From GCA-2730975 sp964576585 (GTDB lineage: Bacteria > Verrucomicrobiota > Verrucomicrobiia > Opitutales > Seribacteraceae), in the NCBI GenBank assembly GCA_964576585.1, contig CAZNWO010000002.1, positions 1 to 64,000 of the forward strand: 64,000 nt of DNA, written 5' to 3'. The notes under the pieces were generated by a model. That model ran no database searches, was not told where the DNA came from, and saw only the letters and a program-made list of their open reading frames with translations. Below, piece by piece: positions 28,624 to 37,401 of the stretch; position 1 is the stretch's first letter, and the number at the start of each line of letters is the position of its first letter. The translations under genes and the position numbers were made by a program.

Positions 28624-29215
28624 ATGCTAAAGATTCGTTTGCAGAGACACGGTGCCAAGCATGCCCCATTCTACAGGGTTGTGGTTGCTGAATCCACTGC
28701 ACCCAGAGACGGCAGGTTTATTGAGATTCTTGGGACGTATAACCCACAGGCTCATGTTCGTACGGAAGAACTCGATCTTCGCATGGAGAGGATCGATCAT
28801 TGGCTAGGCGTTGGCGCCCAGCCGACCGATACGGCACGCAGCTTGATTCGGCAAGGTCGTCTAAGTCCAGAGGATTGGTTGAATCGTGCCGAGAAATTGG
28901 CTCAAAAGAAGACTGAGAGAATGCAGTCAAAGAAGTCTTCCGATGCTCCTTCTATGGATGAGGATGCCGGTCAGGATTCATCTGATGNNNNNNNNNNNNN
29001 NNNNNNNNNNNNNNNNNNNNNNNNNNNNNNNNNNNNNNNNNNNNNNNNNNNNNNNNNNNNNNNNNNNNNNNNNNNNNNNNNNNNNNNCCGAGGAACCTGC
29101 GGAGGAGCCCGAAGCCAAGTCTGAAGAAGCAGCCGAAGAAGATGCCTCGTCTGCCGATGATAATGCTGAAGAAACCAAAGACGAGGATCAGCCAAAAGAA
29201 GAAGGCAAGGATTGA
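28624..29215 (+). CDS. rpsP: Ribosomal protein S16 with long acidic C-terminal tail (interrupted by sequence gap)
   Basis: The first 90 residues are a normal S16 (MLKIRLQRHGAKHAPFYRVV, IEILGTYNPQ, ERIDHWLGVGAQPTDTARSL). The usual protein ends there, but this one continues with a Lys-rich and then a Glu/Asp/Ala/Ser-rich tail that runs into exactly 100 N (28988-29087) and resumes as EEPAEEPEAKSEEAAEED and so on to a TGA at 29213-29215. In the sequence as given, the post-gap tail is in a different frame from the pre-gap part, which simply means that 100 is a placeholder and the true gap length differs. The repetitive tail probably caused the assembly break. It heads rpsP-trmD-rplS. Confidence 0.88.
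28988..29087. other. Assembly gap of exactly 100 N
   Basis: One hundred undetermined bases, the conventional placeholder for a gap of unknown length, inside the low-complexity acidic tail of rpsP. The frame mismatch across it shows that the real length is not 100. Confidence 0.99.
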
Positions 29216-29261
29216 TCTGTTCTTTTTTCTGAATTTTAGCCAACCAAGATGTCGTTAACTG

Positions 29262-29972
29262 ATGATTCGCGTGATGCCCAAAACCTTGCGATTCGATGTG
29301 TTGTCTCTCTTTCCGGAGACCTTGGAAGGTTTTGTTGGTGAAAGCATTATAGGGCGAGCTTGTGAGCGTTCGTTAATCGACGTTCGTGCTTTCAATCTGC
29401 GGAATTGGGCGGACGGGAAGCACAGCGTAACTGACGATCGACCTTTCGGCGGGGGACCAGGAATGGTTTTAAAGCCCGAGCCTATATTTGATGCAGTGAG
29501 AGATTTGACCACTCCCGATGCCAAGGTTTTGTATCTGGCTCCCGACGGAGAGCCTCTCACGCGAGAGCTCTCTCGCGAATTGTCGTCCGAGTCTCACTTG
29601 ATTCTATTGTGCGGTCATTACGAGGGCATCGACCAAAGGGTGCGAGACCAGTTGATTGATCGAGAGGTCAGCATCGGCGACTATGTCCTGACCAATGGCG
29701 TTTTGCCCGCTGCCGTAGTTATAGATGCAGTGACTCGCTTTGTGCCGGGAGCCCTAGGTGATGAGGCTTCCTTGAATCAAGACAGCTTCGCGGAAGGTTT
29801 GCTAAGTTTCCCGCAATACACTCGTCCCGCTGAATTTCGTGGAATGAAAGTTCCCGAGGTCTTGCTCTCGGGAGATCACGGAGCCATTGATCGTTGGCGA
29901 ACTGAAAAAATGCACGAAAAGACGAAAGATTTGAGACCGGACTTACTTAAACATATGGAGGAATTGTCATGA
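29262..29972 (+). CDS. trmD: tRNA (guanine-N1)-methyltransferase
   Basis: TrmD methylates G37 of tRNA next to the anticodon, which prevents frameshifting. It has a SPOUT knot fold. Motifs in this 236-residue protein: FDVLSLFPETLEGF, RAFNLRNWADGKHSVTDDRP, FGGGPGMVLKPEPIF, LLCGHYEGIDQRV, SIGDYVLTNGVLPAAVVIDA and LLSFPQYTRPAEFRGMKVPEVLLSG. ATG 29262 or ATG 29274 could be the start; the second gives the more usual N-terminus. It lies between rpsP and rplS, with no rimM, and its stop overlaps rplS by four bases. Confidence 0.95.
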   Translation: MIRVMPKTLRFDVLSLFPETLEGFVGESIIGRACERSLIDVRAFNLRNWADGKHSVTDDRPFGGGPGMVLKPEPIFDAVRDLTTPDAKVLYLAPDGEPLTRELSRELSSESHLILLCGHYEGIDQRVRDQLIDREVSIGDYVLTNGVLPAAVVIDAVTRFVPGALGDEASLNQDSFAEGLLSFPQYTRPAEFRGMKVPEVLLSGDHGAIDRWRTEKMHEKTKDLRPDLLKHMEELS

Positions 29973-30337
29973 GCGATGCTATAGTTCACGAGGTTACCCA
30001 AGATCAATTAAAGAACGACAGGGATCATTTCAAGGTTGGCGATGGGGTGAAGGTCCATGTTCGAGTACGCGAGGGGGGCAAGGAGCGCATTCAGATCTTC
30101 GCTGGAATTGTGCTTGCTCGTAAAGGCGGAGGCATTCACGAGACCTTCACAGTTCGCAGAATTGCTTCTGGTGTAGGGGTTGAAAGAGTATTTCCCGTGC
30201 ATTCTCCCCTGATCGACAAGGTGGAGGTAGATCGTGAAAGTGTTACTATGCGTGCCCGCATGTATTACTTGCGGGATAGAGTGGGCAAGGAGGCCGTGAA
30301 GGTTAAGGAAAAGCGAATTCACGAGCGTCGTCGCTGA
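29969..30337 (+). CDS. rplS: Ribosomal protein L19
   Basis: L19 lies at the 30S-50S interface. The 122-residue protein has DHFKVGDGVKVHVRVREGGK, RIQIFAGIVLARKGGGI, ETFTVRRIASGVGVERVFPV, HSPLIDKVEV and the end RARMYYLRDRVGKEAVKVKE. The start codon overlaps the trmD stop (ATGA). Confidence 0.96.
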   Translation: MSDAIVHEVTQDQLKNDRDHFKVGDGVKVHVRVREGGKERIQIFAGIVLARKGGGIHETFTVRRIASGVGVERVFPVHSPLIDKVEVDRESVTMRARMYYLRDRVGKEAVKVKEKRIHERRR

Positions 30338-30427
30338 TTTGCCTTTATTACTCTTTTCGTTCCAATTTGTAACGGAACGACTTTTGGGAAGTTGAGTTTT
30401 TAAGCCTACTAGGCTAAGCCTCTGATT

Positions 30428-33400
30428 ATGAACCGGAGGAATGCCCGTCGATTGGCTTTGGTTGCTTTCGTGGCCTGCGTGAGTTGGTGGCTGATTTTTG
30501 GTGTTTTGCTGCCTTCGAGAGTGGAGGAATCGGTTAGAGAGTTCTTCAGCGGCATCGAGCTTGAAGTGGACGACGTCGATCTGTCTTGGGGAAGTGGAAC
30601 TCTCAAGGAAATTCGATTGACGGGAAAAGGATTCGAGGCGTTTTCTCTCGAGGCAGTCTTTACTTATTCTCCTATCGATTGGTGTTTTGGCGATACTTCT
30701 TCGATGCAAGATCTTCAGATCAAGGGAATGAGACTGAAATCCTCGAAAGAAGAACTTTTTGGCGAAACCTTTTGGAATTATCTTGAAGACCTTCGGGTGA
30801 ATGAGAACCTGTCGTCATTGGATTCGCTTGGCCTTGAAGGTGAATACTTGTGGGACGGCAAGGCGTTCCCATTTAAGATTTCCAGCATTCGGCCTGATTT
30901 CGAAAAGTCTGCCCGGATTGAATTTGTCGTGGATGTTGCTCCGTCCTTGATTCCCTTGGATTCAGAAACTGAACCTAAAGGAAAAACCAAAGGTGTTTTG
31001 CAATGGGAGAGGCATCGTTCCTCTTCTGCTTCCGAGTTAGCCCTAACCGTAACGTTTCCTAGTGAGGTGCAGGCCATGGTTTCCTCTTCCAAGCTTGGAC
31101 AAGAGTTGCTTTTCAAGTATGGGGACGAACGTTCTCCACGATTTTCTTTGCGAGCCGAGCGAAAGAAAGGTTCACCATCATTTTCCGGAGACTGGAATTC
31201 GACCTTGGTTACAGCCGACCTCGTTCCCTTTTGGCCTGTTCTTTCTCTTGTCAACCTCAGGTCAACTGGTGGTGGTGACTTTACATGGAACCCTAAACAA
31301 AACACTTTCGATGCAAGTCTTGCCATGGTTGCGGAGTTGTCGTCTTTTTTCTTCAGGGATGCGGGGAAAGTGAAGGCGGAGTTGACTGCACGTCTCTTTC
31401 GCGACCTCAATGGAACCACTGTCCTGAGCGAAATCGTTTCTGAGGTTTCAGATCAATTGGGTGAGCGTTTCGAGCTTCAGTCCCTCAGACCATGGAAAGT
31501 GGGACGAGAAAAAGCTTTGGCTAGAATTATCATCGATGGTTTTCGCTTGGGAAGGTTCTCAGAGGATTTGCCATCTAGATTGGCATTCTCGGGTGAAACC
31601 GAAGTGGAGTTCGACGAGACTGGGGTACTGACTCGTTTCAAGGAAGTTGCTCTTCGTGACACTGGCGAGGATTGGGCCAGACTTTCAGGGTTGGTTGATG
31701 TCAATTTACCTTTGGATGGCGAAACTCCAGCTTCTTTTTCGGTTGATGCCGAACTCGGTTCAGCTTTCTTGGGTCGGATTTTTCCAGAAGGTGATTTTGG
31801 CGAGGTCTTTGGGAGTGGGCAATCAGTAGGGAGACTAAAGCTTTCGGGTGCATGGAATAGGGGAGACTTGGAAGTTTCAACTGCAGAGGGGTCTTTTTCT
31901 GCTTCCTCCGGGGAGTGCAGTTTGGCTTTTGGTTCTTTAAGTAAGTTCAAGCTTCTTTTGCGGGACACCTCTCTCGGTCTTGCTCCTTTAGTTGAAAATG
32001 ATCGTGAGTCCGATGCATTTCACTTGTCTGCCTCTAATCTTCCCATAGACGGTTTGCTTGACTGGTCTGGAGGTCGTCTCCAAGGAAACCTTTTTGAAGC
32101 CAATGGCACTGTTTTCTTTCGAGGTGATCAGGTTGGGTTTCGGGCGAAAAATCTCGAGGTCGAGAATCTTCAAATCCTGCAGGACAAGAAAGTTTTGTTC
32201 GAAAACCTGAATTTATCTGGCTCGCCCCTTTATGTGGTTTCTGCGGACCAGTCCGGCTTGCTCAATCTAACCAACTTCAGGTTGTCGGGAGATAATGCAG
32301 AGATGCTTCAGGGCGACTTGAGCTTGTCTCTCAAATCTGGCGGGGAAGAAGGAGAAACTAACATTTCCAAGATCGAAAGCACTCGACTTGAACTTGATCC
32401 AAAGGGCTTTTCTTACCTTGATTTGCCGCATTTTACAAATCTTGGGGAGGGTTCTCTTTCTGTGAAGAAACTGAAGGTGTCATTGGGGGATGGGTTTACC
32501 TTGGAACTAGACGCTTCCTTTGTCGGAAAGGAGGGTGCTCCTAGTATCCAGTCAAATGAAAAAAACCTGAAAGCGGGCCTTAGCCTGACGGTTGAGGAAA
32601 ATTCGCAAGGCTTGTCGGCTTGGTTTGGTGTAAGGCTGTCGGGCGAACCTTCCGACAGCATTGCCGAATTCGATTTTCATTCAAAATCCTCCAAGGCAAA
32701 GTTAGTTGCTGAAAACCTTGGCTTGGCCCAAGTCGTTCCATTTTTGGAAACGTTTTCGCTATCCGAGGCAAATGGATCCTCTCGAGGGCTGATTGAAGGT
32801 TTGGTTGATTTATCAAAGAACTGGCAAATTGACCTCCGATCCGTTCAATTGTCTAATGGACTTGTCTTGAAGAAATTGATTGGCGAGGCCAATGCCTCCT
32901 CGGATAAATCAATGCACCTCAATCTTTCCGGTATCTTCGGGGATGGTAATTTTTCCTCTTCGAGCGAAATGTCCTTTCAAAAGGCTCTTGCTGTTCCTTC
33001 ATTTGAGAAGCTTCTTATCGCTGTAGAGGATTGCAATATTAGTCTGCTAAAGCCTTTGGGTGCTCTAGACTCTTTGCCCAATGGATTTCTTTCCTCTGAG
33101 GCGAACGGATCCTTTTCAGTTGATTCAGGCTTCGTTGGCGATCTGCGACTTAACTTGAAGCAGGTGGCGTTTCCTGCCATTTCGGATGCAAATCTCACGC
33201 GAAAACGCACTTTTTTGCTGGAGAGGTTGACCCGAACATTGGGAGAGGAGGTTCGCTTGCCCGAGAGACAACTTGTGGGACTTGAGAACTTGGTGGAATT
33301 GTTGCCCGATATTGGCTTGTGTGAAATTTCCCTTGAGATCAACAGGTCCTCTGATGGGAAACTGACGATTTCCAAGTTTCAGCTCGAAAATGATAGTTTT

Positions 33401-33643
33401 GAGGCAAAGGGTTTTGGAGAAGTCCTTCCGTCTGGAAGAATGAAGCTTTCTTTGCGAGTCGGAGTTCGAGGGGAATTGGGAAAAGCTTTGGAAGCCTTGG
33501 GAATGTTGTCGGCAGGAGGCAAGCTCGGGGAGTATCGTATCTTGAAGAATGCTCCCCTTGTGATTGAGGGCAGTTGGTATGAGCCTGACTTTGCAAATCT
33601 TTGGCGACTTTTGGCAAAAGGTATGGGTTTGGCACCTGAATAG
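30428..33643 (+). CDS. Large membrane-anchored AsmA/YdbH-like protein
   Basis: A 1071-residue protein with one N-terminal membrane segment (LALVAFVACVSWWLIFGVLL) followed by about 1000 residues rich in short alternating beta strands (patterns such as LEVDDVDLSWGSGTLKEIRL, LTNFRLSGDNAEMLQGDLSL) and no cysteine-rich or enzymatic motif. The C-terminus (DSFEAKGFGEVLPSGRMKLS and GEYRILKNAPLVIEGSW) resembles the end of AsmA/YhdP/YdbH-type proteins, which form long beta-grooves that move lipids between the membranes. This assignment rests on fold-like pattern only. It follows rplS after 90 bases and is convergent with a glycosyltransferase, with 8 bases between the stops. Confidence 0.55.
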   Translation: MNRRNARRLALVAFVACVSWWLIFGVLLPSRVEESVREFFSGIELEVDDVDLSWGSGTLKEIRLTGKGFEAFSLEAVFTYSPIDWCFGDTSSMQDLQIKGMRLKSSKEELFGETFWNYLEDLRVNENLSSLDSLGLEGEYLWDGKAFPFKISSIRPDFEKSARIEFVVDVAPSLIPLDSETEPKGKTKGVLQWERHRSSSASELALTVTFPSEVQAMVSSSKLGQELLFKYGDERSPRFSLRAERKKGSPSFSGDWNSTLVTADLVPFWPVLSLVNLRSTGGGDFTWNPKQNTFDASLAMVAELSSFFFRDAGKVKAELTARLFRDLNGTTVLSEIVSEVSDQLGERFELQSLRPWKVGREKALARIIIDGFRLGRFSEDLPSRLAFSGETEVEFDETGVLTRFKEVALRDTGEDWARLSGLVDVNLPLDGETPASFSVDAELGSAFLGRIFPEGDFGEVFGSGQSVGRLKLSGAWNRGDLEVSTAEGSFSASSGECSLAFGSLSKFKLLLRDTSLGLAPLVENDRESDAFHLSASNLPIDGLLDWSGGRLQGNLFEANGTVFFRGDQVGFRAKNLEVENLQILQDKKVLFENLNLSGSPLYVVSADQSGLLNLTNFRLSGDNAEMLQGDLSLSLKSGGEEGETNISKIESTRLELDPKGFSYLDLPHFTNLGEGSLSVKKLKVSLGDGFTLELDASFVGKEGAPSIQSNEKNLKAGLSLTVEENSQGLSAWFGVRLSGEPSDSIAEFDFHSKSSKAKLVAENLGLAQVVPFLETFSLSEANGSSRGLIEGLVDLSKNWQIDLRSVQLSNGLVLKKLIGEANASSDKSMHLNLSGIFGDGNFSSSSEMSFQKALAVPSFEKLLIAVEDCNISLLKPLGALDSLPNGFLSSEANGSFSVDSGFVGDLRLNLKQVAFPAISDANLTRKRTFLLERLTRTLGEEVRLPERQLVGLENLVELLPDIGLCEISLEINRSSDGKLTISKFQLENDSFEAKGFGEVLPSGRMKLSLRVGVRGELGKALEALGMLSAGGKLGEYRILKNAPLVIEGSWYEPDFANLWRLLAKGMGLAPE

Positions 33644-33651
33644 AGATACAA

Positions 33652-35085
33652 TCAGTTCCGCAGGAGGTTTAGCCTTTCAGGGCGTAAAAACTTAAGCAGG
33701 ACTTTCTTGCTGTCGGCATATGTCGTCGGGCTTTTATTCGACGCAACAAGCTTTTCGTAAATTTCCCACAGTCTTGACGCGTAGGTCTGCTCAGAGAAGT
33801 TTTTTTCCACAGCCAAGGCATTTTCATTGATCGTTTGTTGAGGCAATGCCTGGAATCGGGTCTGTCTTCTGATGTCGCTGATGATTTCCTCCGAATCTTT
33901 TGTGGCGCAAATCATTTCTTCCTGAATGTCTTCGTTCAGACGTCCAAAATCAAGTCGACCGTTACGTTCGATCGCTTTTCTTGCCCTTGAGTAAGAGTCG
34001 GGAGGTAACTCTATCTGGTAGGCTTTGTATAGATTTTCAAGAGAGGCTGGAATGAGGGATTCTAGGATGCTTTGGTCCTTCAGAAGGTTTGTCGGCAATT
34101 CGATCCGGTGGTAAAGGTGAGAGAGATCGACTCCCATGCCGCTGAAGTCCGAAGTGACTTCAGGCAGGTTGCGCCCGATGACTGATTTACCAAATGTCCA
34201 TGGCTCGAGGAAACCCATTCCAAACCCTTCTGCCACGCTGGTTGTGATCAACGTTTGTGAAGCATTGACGAGTTGATGAAAGGGAAGCCCGATCTTTTGG
34301 TTCAATCCGAAAGTTAAGGGAAGCTTTTTTGCCTCCGAGAAATACTCCCATCTATCGTAAGTTTTCTTGAAAGCCGGATTTGTCGGTCCCAGACTATTGG
34401 CGAAATGCCTTTCCGGATAGCTTGCTGCAAGTAGGGCCAGTTCGCCAAGGTTCTTTCTTCTCACGGCCCTGACTGGATAGAGGTTCAGGTTCTCCGGTAT
34501 GTTGCCCTTAGAAACATTTTGATGATCAGCGGGTCGAGGGGGTGCGATCGAGTTGGGGAGCAATCTGACGAGTTGATTGCAACCGAATGCATCCTTAATG
34601 AAACCTAGGTCTCTCTCGTTCAATAGTGCATATCCGATTCTTGACCCTAGAGGATAGAGGCAATGGTGAGTTCCCTCTAATGCCAAATAATTCTCGGGTC
34701 GTCCATCTTCGGCAAAATCGTGAATATGTAGCAGGAGGGGGTACCCGTTTTCCGCAAGCTGCTTCAATGTGTGGGGCAGGGCGGGGTTTTTTCCTAGGGA
34801 ATGATTGTGAATATGCCAAAGGTCCGGAGTCTTGCCTAGAACCTTTTGGGCCGCTGTTTCCAATCGTTCTCGGAGGATACTTGGGTCGGGAGAATCTTTG
34901 CGTGAAGAATAGTCGAGTCCCTCTACCGTGGCCACACTCTCGAGAACTTTCCCCTTGTACTCTCTGCCCGACAAGACTGCGACATTGGGCGAGTTTGGTA
35001 ATCTGGAAAAGGCATGAACTGTGTTCTCGATCACTCTAGTCACTCCACCCGGTTCCAGATGGTAGTGGACTATGGCGACGTTCAT
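33652..35085 (-). CDS. Glycosyltransferase family 4 protein
   Basis: A 477-residue retaining GT-B glycosyltransferase. The N-terminus VAIVHYHLEPGGVTRVIENT holds the GG loop typical of GT4; the C-half has TTSVAEGFGMGFLEPWTFGK, the E-x7-E nucleotide-sugar motif, and KSVIGRNLPEVTSDF. Donor and acceptor are not known. It is the third gene of the minus-strand operon with the M20 protein and gpgS, so it may act on the glucosylglycerate product or on a related glycan. About 120 residues after the catalytic domain look like an added helical tail. Confidence 0.75.
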   Translation of the reverse strand: MNVAIVHYHLEPGGVTRVIENTVHAFSRLPNSPNVAVLSGREYKGKVLESVATVEGLDYSSRKDSPDPSILRERLETAAQKVLGKTPDLWHIHNHSLGKNPALPHTLKQLAENGYPLLLHIHDFAEDGRPENYLALEGTHHCLYPLGSRIGYALLNERDLGFIKDAFGCNQLVRLLPNSIAPPRPADHQNVSKGNIPENLNLYPVRAVRRKNLGELALLAASYPERHFANSLGPTNPAFKKTYDRWEYFSEAKKLPLTFGLNQKIGLPFHQLVNASQTLITTSVAEGFGMGFLEPWTFGKSVIGRNLPEVTSDFSGMGVDLSHLYHRIELPTNLLKDQSILESLIPASLENLYKAYQIELPPDSYSRARKAIERNGRLDFGRLNEDIQEEMICATKDSEEIISDIRRQTRFQALPQQTINENALAVEKNFSEQTYASRLWEIYEKLVASNKSPTTYADSKKVLLKFLRPERLNLLRN

Positions 35086-35109
35086 GCTGAATTCGTTTGA
35101 TGAATTGTC

Positions 35110-36084
35110 TCAGGGGCCTTTATGCTTTTCACGGTAAGCCTCGATTTCGACTATGGGAGGTCTTTCCTCTTCAATGATTTCCTTGGTTGCCTGCCTATAT
35201 TTTCCGTCTTCAACCTCGAATTGGCGATGCATGGTCTCCATGAGTGGGAGTTTCTCAATGCTCCCTTGAGTGTGGAGCCTATTTAGAAACGTCTGAAGAA
35301 TGCCAAAGCTCATTTTTCCCAAGGCGTTTGTTTTTTGGTTGCGATGCACCCTGCGGTCTAGGTCCGTCTGGGCAAATATTTCCAAACCGTGCATATGGTA
35401 GAGGTCGAGCAGATGGGCAGTTTCCACACCGTAGCCAATTGGAAAAGGGATTTGCTCCAAGACTTCTCTTCTGGCGGCATATTCTCCTGAGAGAGGTTGA
35501 ATGATATTGGTAAGCTCCGGGTAGAGCAGGGAGAATAGTGGCCTTACGAGAATTTCCGTTACCCTGCCTCCACCGCTTGGCCTGAGACCGGAAGAGTAGT
35601 TGAGCGGACGATCATAGAATGCCTTTACGTACTTGATCTCGTCTCGGTTGATCAGAGGGGCAACCAAGCCGTAAACGAAGCGTGGGTGAATGTTGGAGAT
35701 GTCGGCATCGACATAGCATATGATGTCTCCCTTGAGTTGATGGATCGCTTTCCACAGGTTCTCGCCCTTTCCTTTCTTCTCTCCTGTCTCGGGCAGGATG
35801 TCGGAGGCCAAGTAGACGTCCGCTCCGTAGGAGGAGGCCACTTCCAAGGTGCGATCGTCCGAACCTGAGTCGATTACGGCAAATTCGTCGATCAGCTTGT
35901 AGCGGTCCATTAACTCCGAGCGCAGGATCAGCACTTCCTTTCCTATAGTTTTCTCTTCGTTGAGGGTAGGTATGCAGAGAGAAATGGTTAACCCTTTGCT
36001 TTCCTTGCTCTCGACAAGTTTCAGGATGTCCCAGAACTCGCCGTGGTGAAAGGTGTTTTTCTCCAGCCAGGATTTCTTCTTCAT
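35110..36084 (-). CDS. gpgS: Glucosyl-3-phosphoglycerate synthase (GT81)
   Basis: GpgS joins glucose from NDP-glucose to 3-phosphoglycerate, the first step of glucosylglycerate and related solutes. Signatures of this 324-residue GT-A protein: SLCIPTLNEEKTIG, FAVIDSGSDDRTLEVA, KGKGENLWKAIHQLKGDI, the metal-binding DAD in CYVDADISN, YVKAFYDRPL, GGGRVTEILVRPLFSLLYPE, QPLSGEYAARREVLEQIPFP, GYGVETAHLLDLY and VHRNQKTNALGKM. All lie in the family's order. ATG 36084 is chosen because it overlaps the M20 stop (ATGA). No GpgP-type phosphatase was recognised nearby; the phosphatase would have to be encoded elsewhere, unless another enzyme does this step. Confidence 0.85.
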   Translation of the reverse strand: MKKKSWLEKNTFHHGEFWDILKLVESKESKGLTISLCIPTLNEEKTIGKEVLILRSELMDRYKLIDEFAVIDSGSDDRTLEVASSYGADVYLASDILPETGEKKGKGENLWKAIHQLKGDIICYVDADISNIHPRFVYGLVAPLINRDEIKYVKAFYDRPLNYSSGLRPSGGGRVTEILVRPLFSLLYPELTNIIQPLSGEYAARREVLEQIPFPIGYGVETAHLLDLYHMHGLEIFAQTDLDRRVHRNQKTNALGKMSFGILQTFLNRLHTQGSIEKLPLMETMHRQFEVEDGKYRQATKEIIEEERPPIVEIEAYREKHKGP

Positions 36085-37271
36085 TGTTCCACGCACAAGC
36101 CGTTGTCGATCGCCTGCAGCAAAGCGATGAGCTGAGCAATGCCGGCAAAGAGTGGAGGCAGATGAATGGTTTCGGTCTCGTCGCCGAGGTTCTCTGCCGT
36201 AGTTAGCCCAAGGGTCACTCCAGGGTGCCCAGCCTGAATGAGAGAGTTCAAGTCTCCTGTTGTGGGGTCGACCTTGGGACTGATTCCCAATGCGTCCATT
36301 ATTCTCCTAGTGGTCTTTACCATTGGATGAGCGAAGGGAATTCCCGAGTTCGGTCTTTGGGCAATGACCTCTAGTATCGCTTCCACTTCAGTTTCGAGAG
36401 AGAATTCTTCCACCACCTCTTCCACCCTTGTCTTCAGGCTGTTGACAACCTCGTCTTCCTCGCTGGTTATTTCGAAGCGGAGCAATCCCCTCAAGGGAAC
36501 TGCGTTGTAGGTGGAACCCGAACGCATGGACCCCAATGCCATTTTGGTCTTGGGCTCCTTTGGGATTGGAATCTGCATGATGCGGTTGACGATCCTCGAC
36601 AGGTGCCCGATTGCTCCCGAGGCTCCGAATCGACTCCAGTCGTAATTGCTTGGGATGCGAATACGAATCTCGCCGCGCATCGTGCCCAGTCCCCAATGGC
36701 TAAGTCTTCCCTGACTGGCTCCCTCAACGCAAATGCCGGCCCTTATCGGAAGTCTAACTGTTTCCAGAAAACTTTGAGAACCATTCAAGTTGCCGCGCCC
36801 GAGGCTTTCAACATTTGTGAGTAGGAGAAGATCGTCTTTTAGTTGCAGATCCAAGGTCTCGAGAATCCTTGGCAGGGAGATTACCGTTGCGAGGCCAATC
36901 GAGTTGTCTGCGATGCCGGGTCCGCTGATCGTGTTCGGTCCGACTTGGACGACGTGCCGGGTTTCCAAGTCGAACACGGTGTCCGCATGGGCCATCAGGA
37001 GTATTGCGTTTTCTCTTTTGGCGCCGGCAATTAGGGCCGTTGCATTTCCATGCTCGTCTACCTCGGCATCCTCCAGACCGTTCTCCCTAAATCGATCGAG
37101 GGCAAACCTTATGCGTTCTTTCTCCCCGAAGGTTGGCGAGGGGATTTCTGCGATCATTACTGCCGTGGAGAGTATTTCCTCTCTCACCGCCGAAAGCTTC
37201 TCCACCATGGCTGGCAAGCCTTCGATCAGTTTGCCAAGTTCTTCTTCCCAACCTTCTTCAGTCTCCGTCAT
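36081..37271 (-). CDS. M20-family metallopeptidase-like protein
   Basis: A 396-residue protein with the M20/PepT-like layout: the first metal-binding motif LLMAHADTVFD, then SGPGIADNSIGLATVISL in place of the usual GPGxxDxKGG, TNVESLGRGNLNGSQ where the EE pair of the catalytic base is reduced to ES, a dimerisation domain (about residues 200-300), and a late histidine in ETIHLPPLFAGI. The altered EE makes peptidase activity uncertain. It is the first gene of M20-gpgS-GT4 and is translationally coupled to gpgS, so a role around the solute cluster is possible but not evident. Confidence 0.7.
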   Translation of the reverse strand: MTETEEGWEEELGKLIEGLPAMVEKLSAVREEILSTAVMIAEIPSPTFGEKERIRFALDRFRENGLEDAEVDEHGNATALIAGAKRENAILLMAHADTVFDLETRHVVQVGPNTISGPGIADNSIGLATVISLPRILETLDLQLKDDLLLLTNVESLGRGNLNGSQSFLETVRLPIRAGICVEGASQGRLSHWGLGTMRGEIRIRIPSNYDWSRFGASGAIGHLSRIVNRIMQIPIPKEPKTKMALGSMRSGSTYNAVPLRGLLRFEITSEEDEVVNSLKTRVEEVVEEFSLETEVEAILEVIAQRPNSGIPFAHPMVKTTRRIMDALGISPKVDPTTGDLNSLIQAGHPGVTLGLTTAENLGDETETIHLPPLFAGIAQLIALLQAIDNGLCVEQ

Positions 37272-37401
37272 TTAGTAGAGGCATCTAGGTAAATGTGGGC
37301 AAACTTGCCACGACAAAGTTCAGAAAGATTGTTTGTGGTTGAAAAACCCCTTGGCTTGAGCCATCCCTCAAATTTTCGCGTAGAGGTCCAACATATCGCA
37401 A

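Noticed and set aside
28886..29215. Separate protein spanning the N gap
   Set aside because: The pre-gap part is simply another frame of rpsP; the post-gap acidic peptide is best read as the end of S16.
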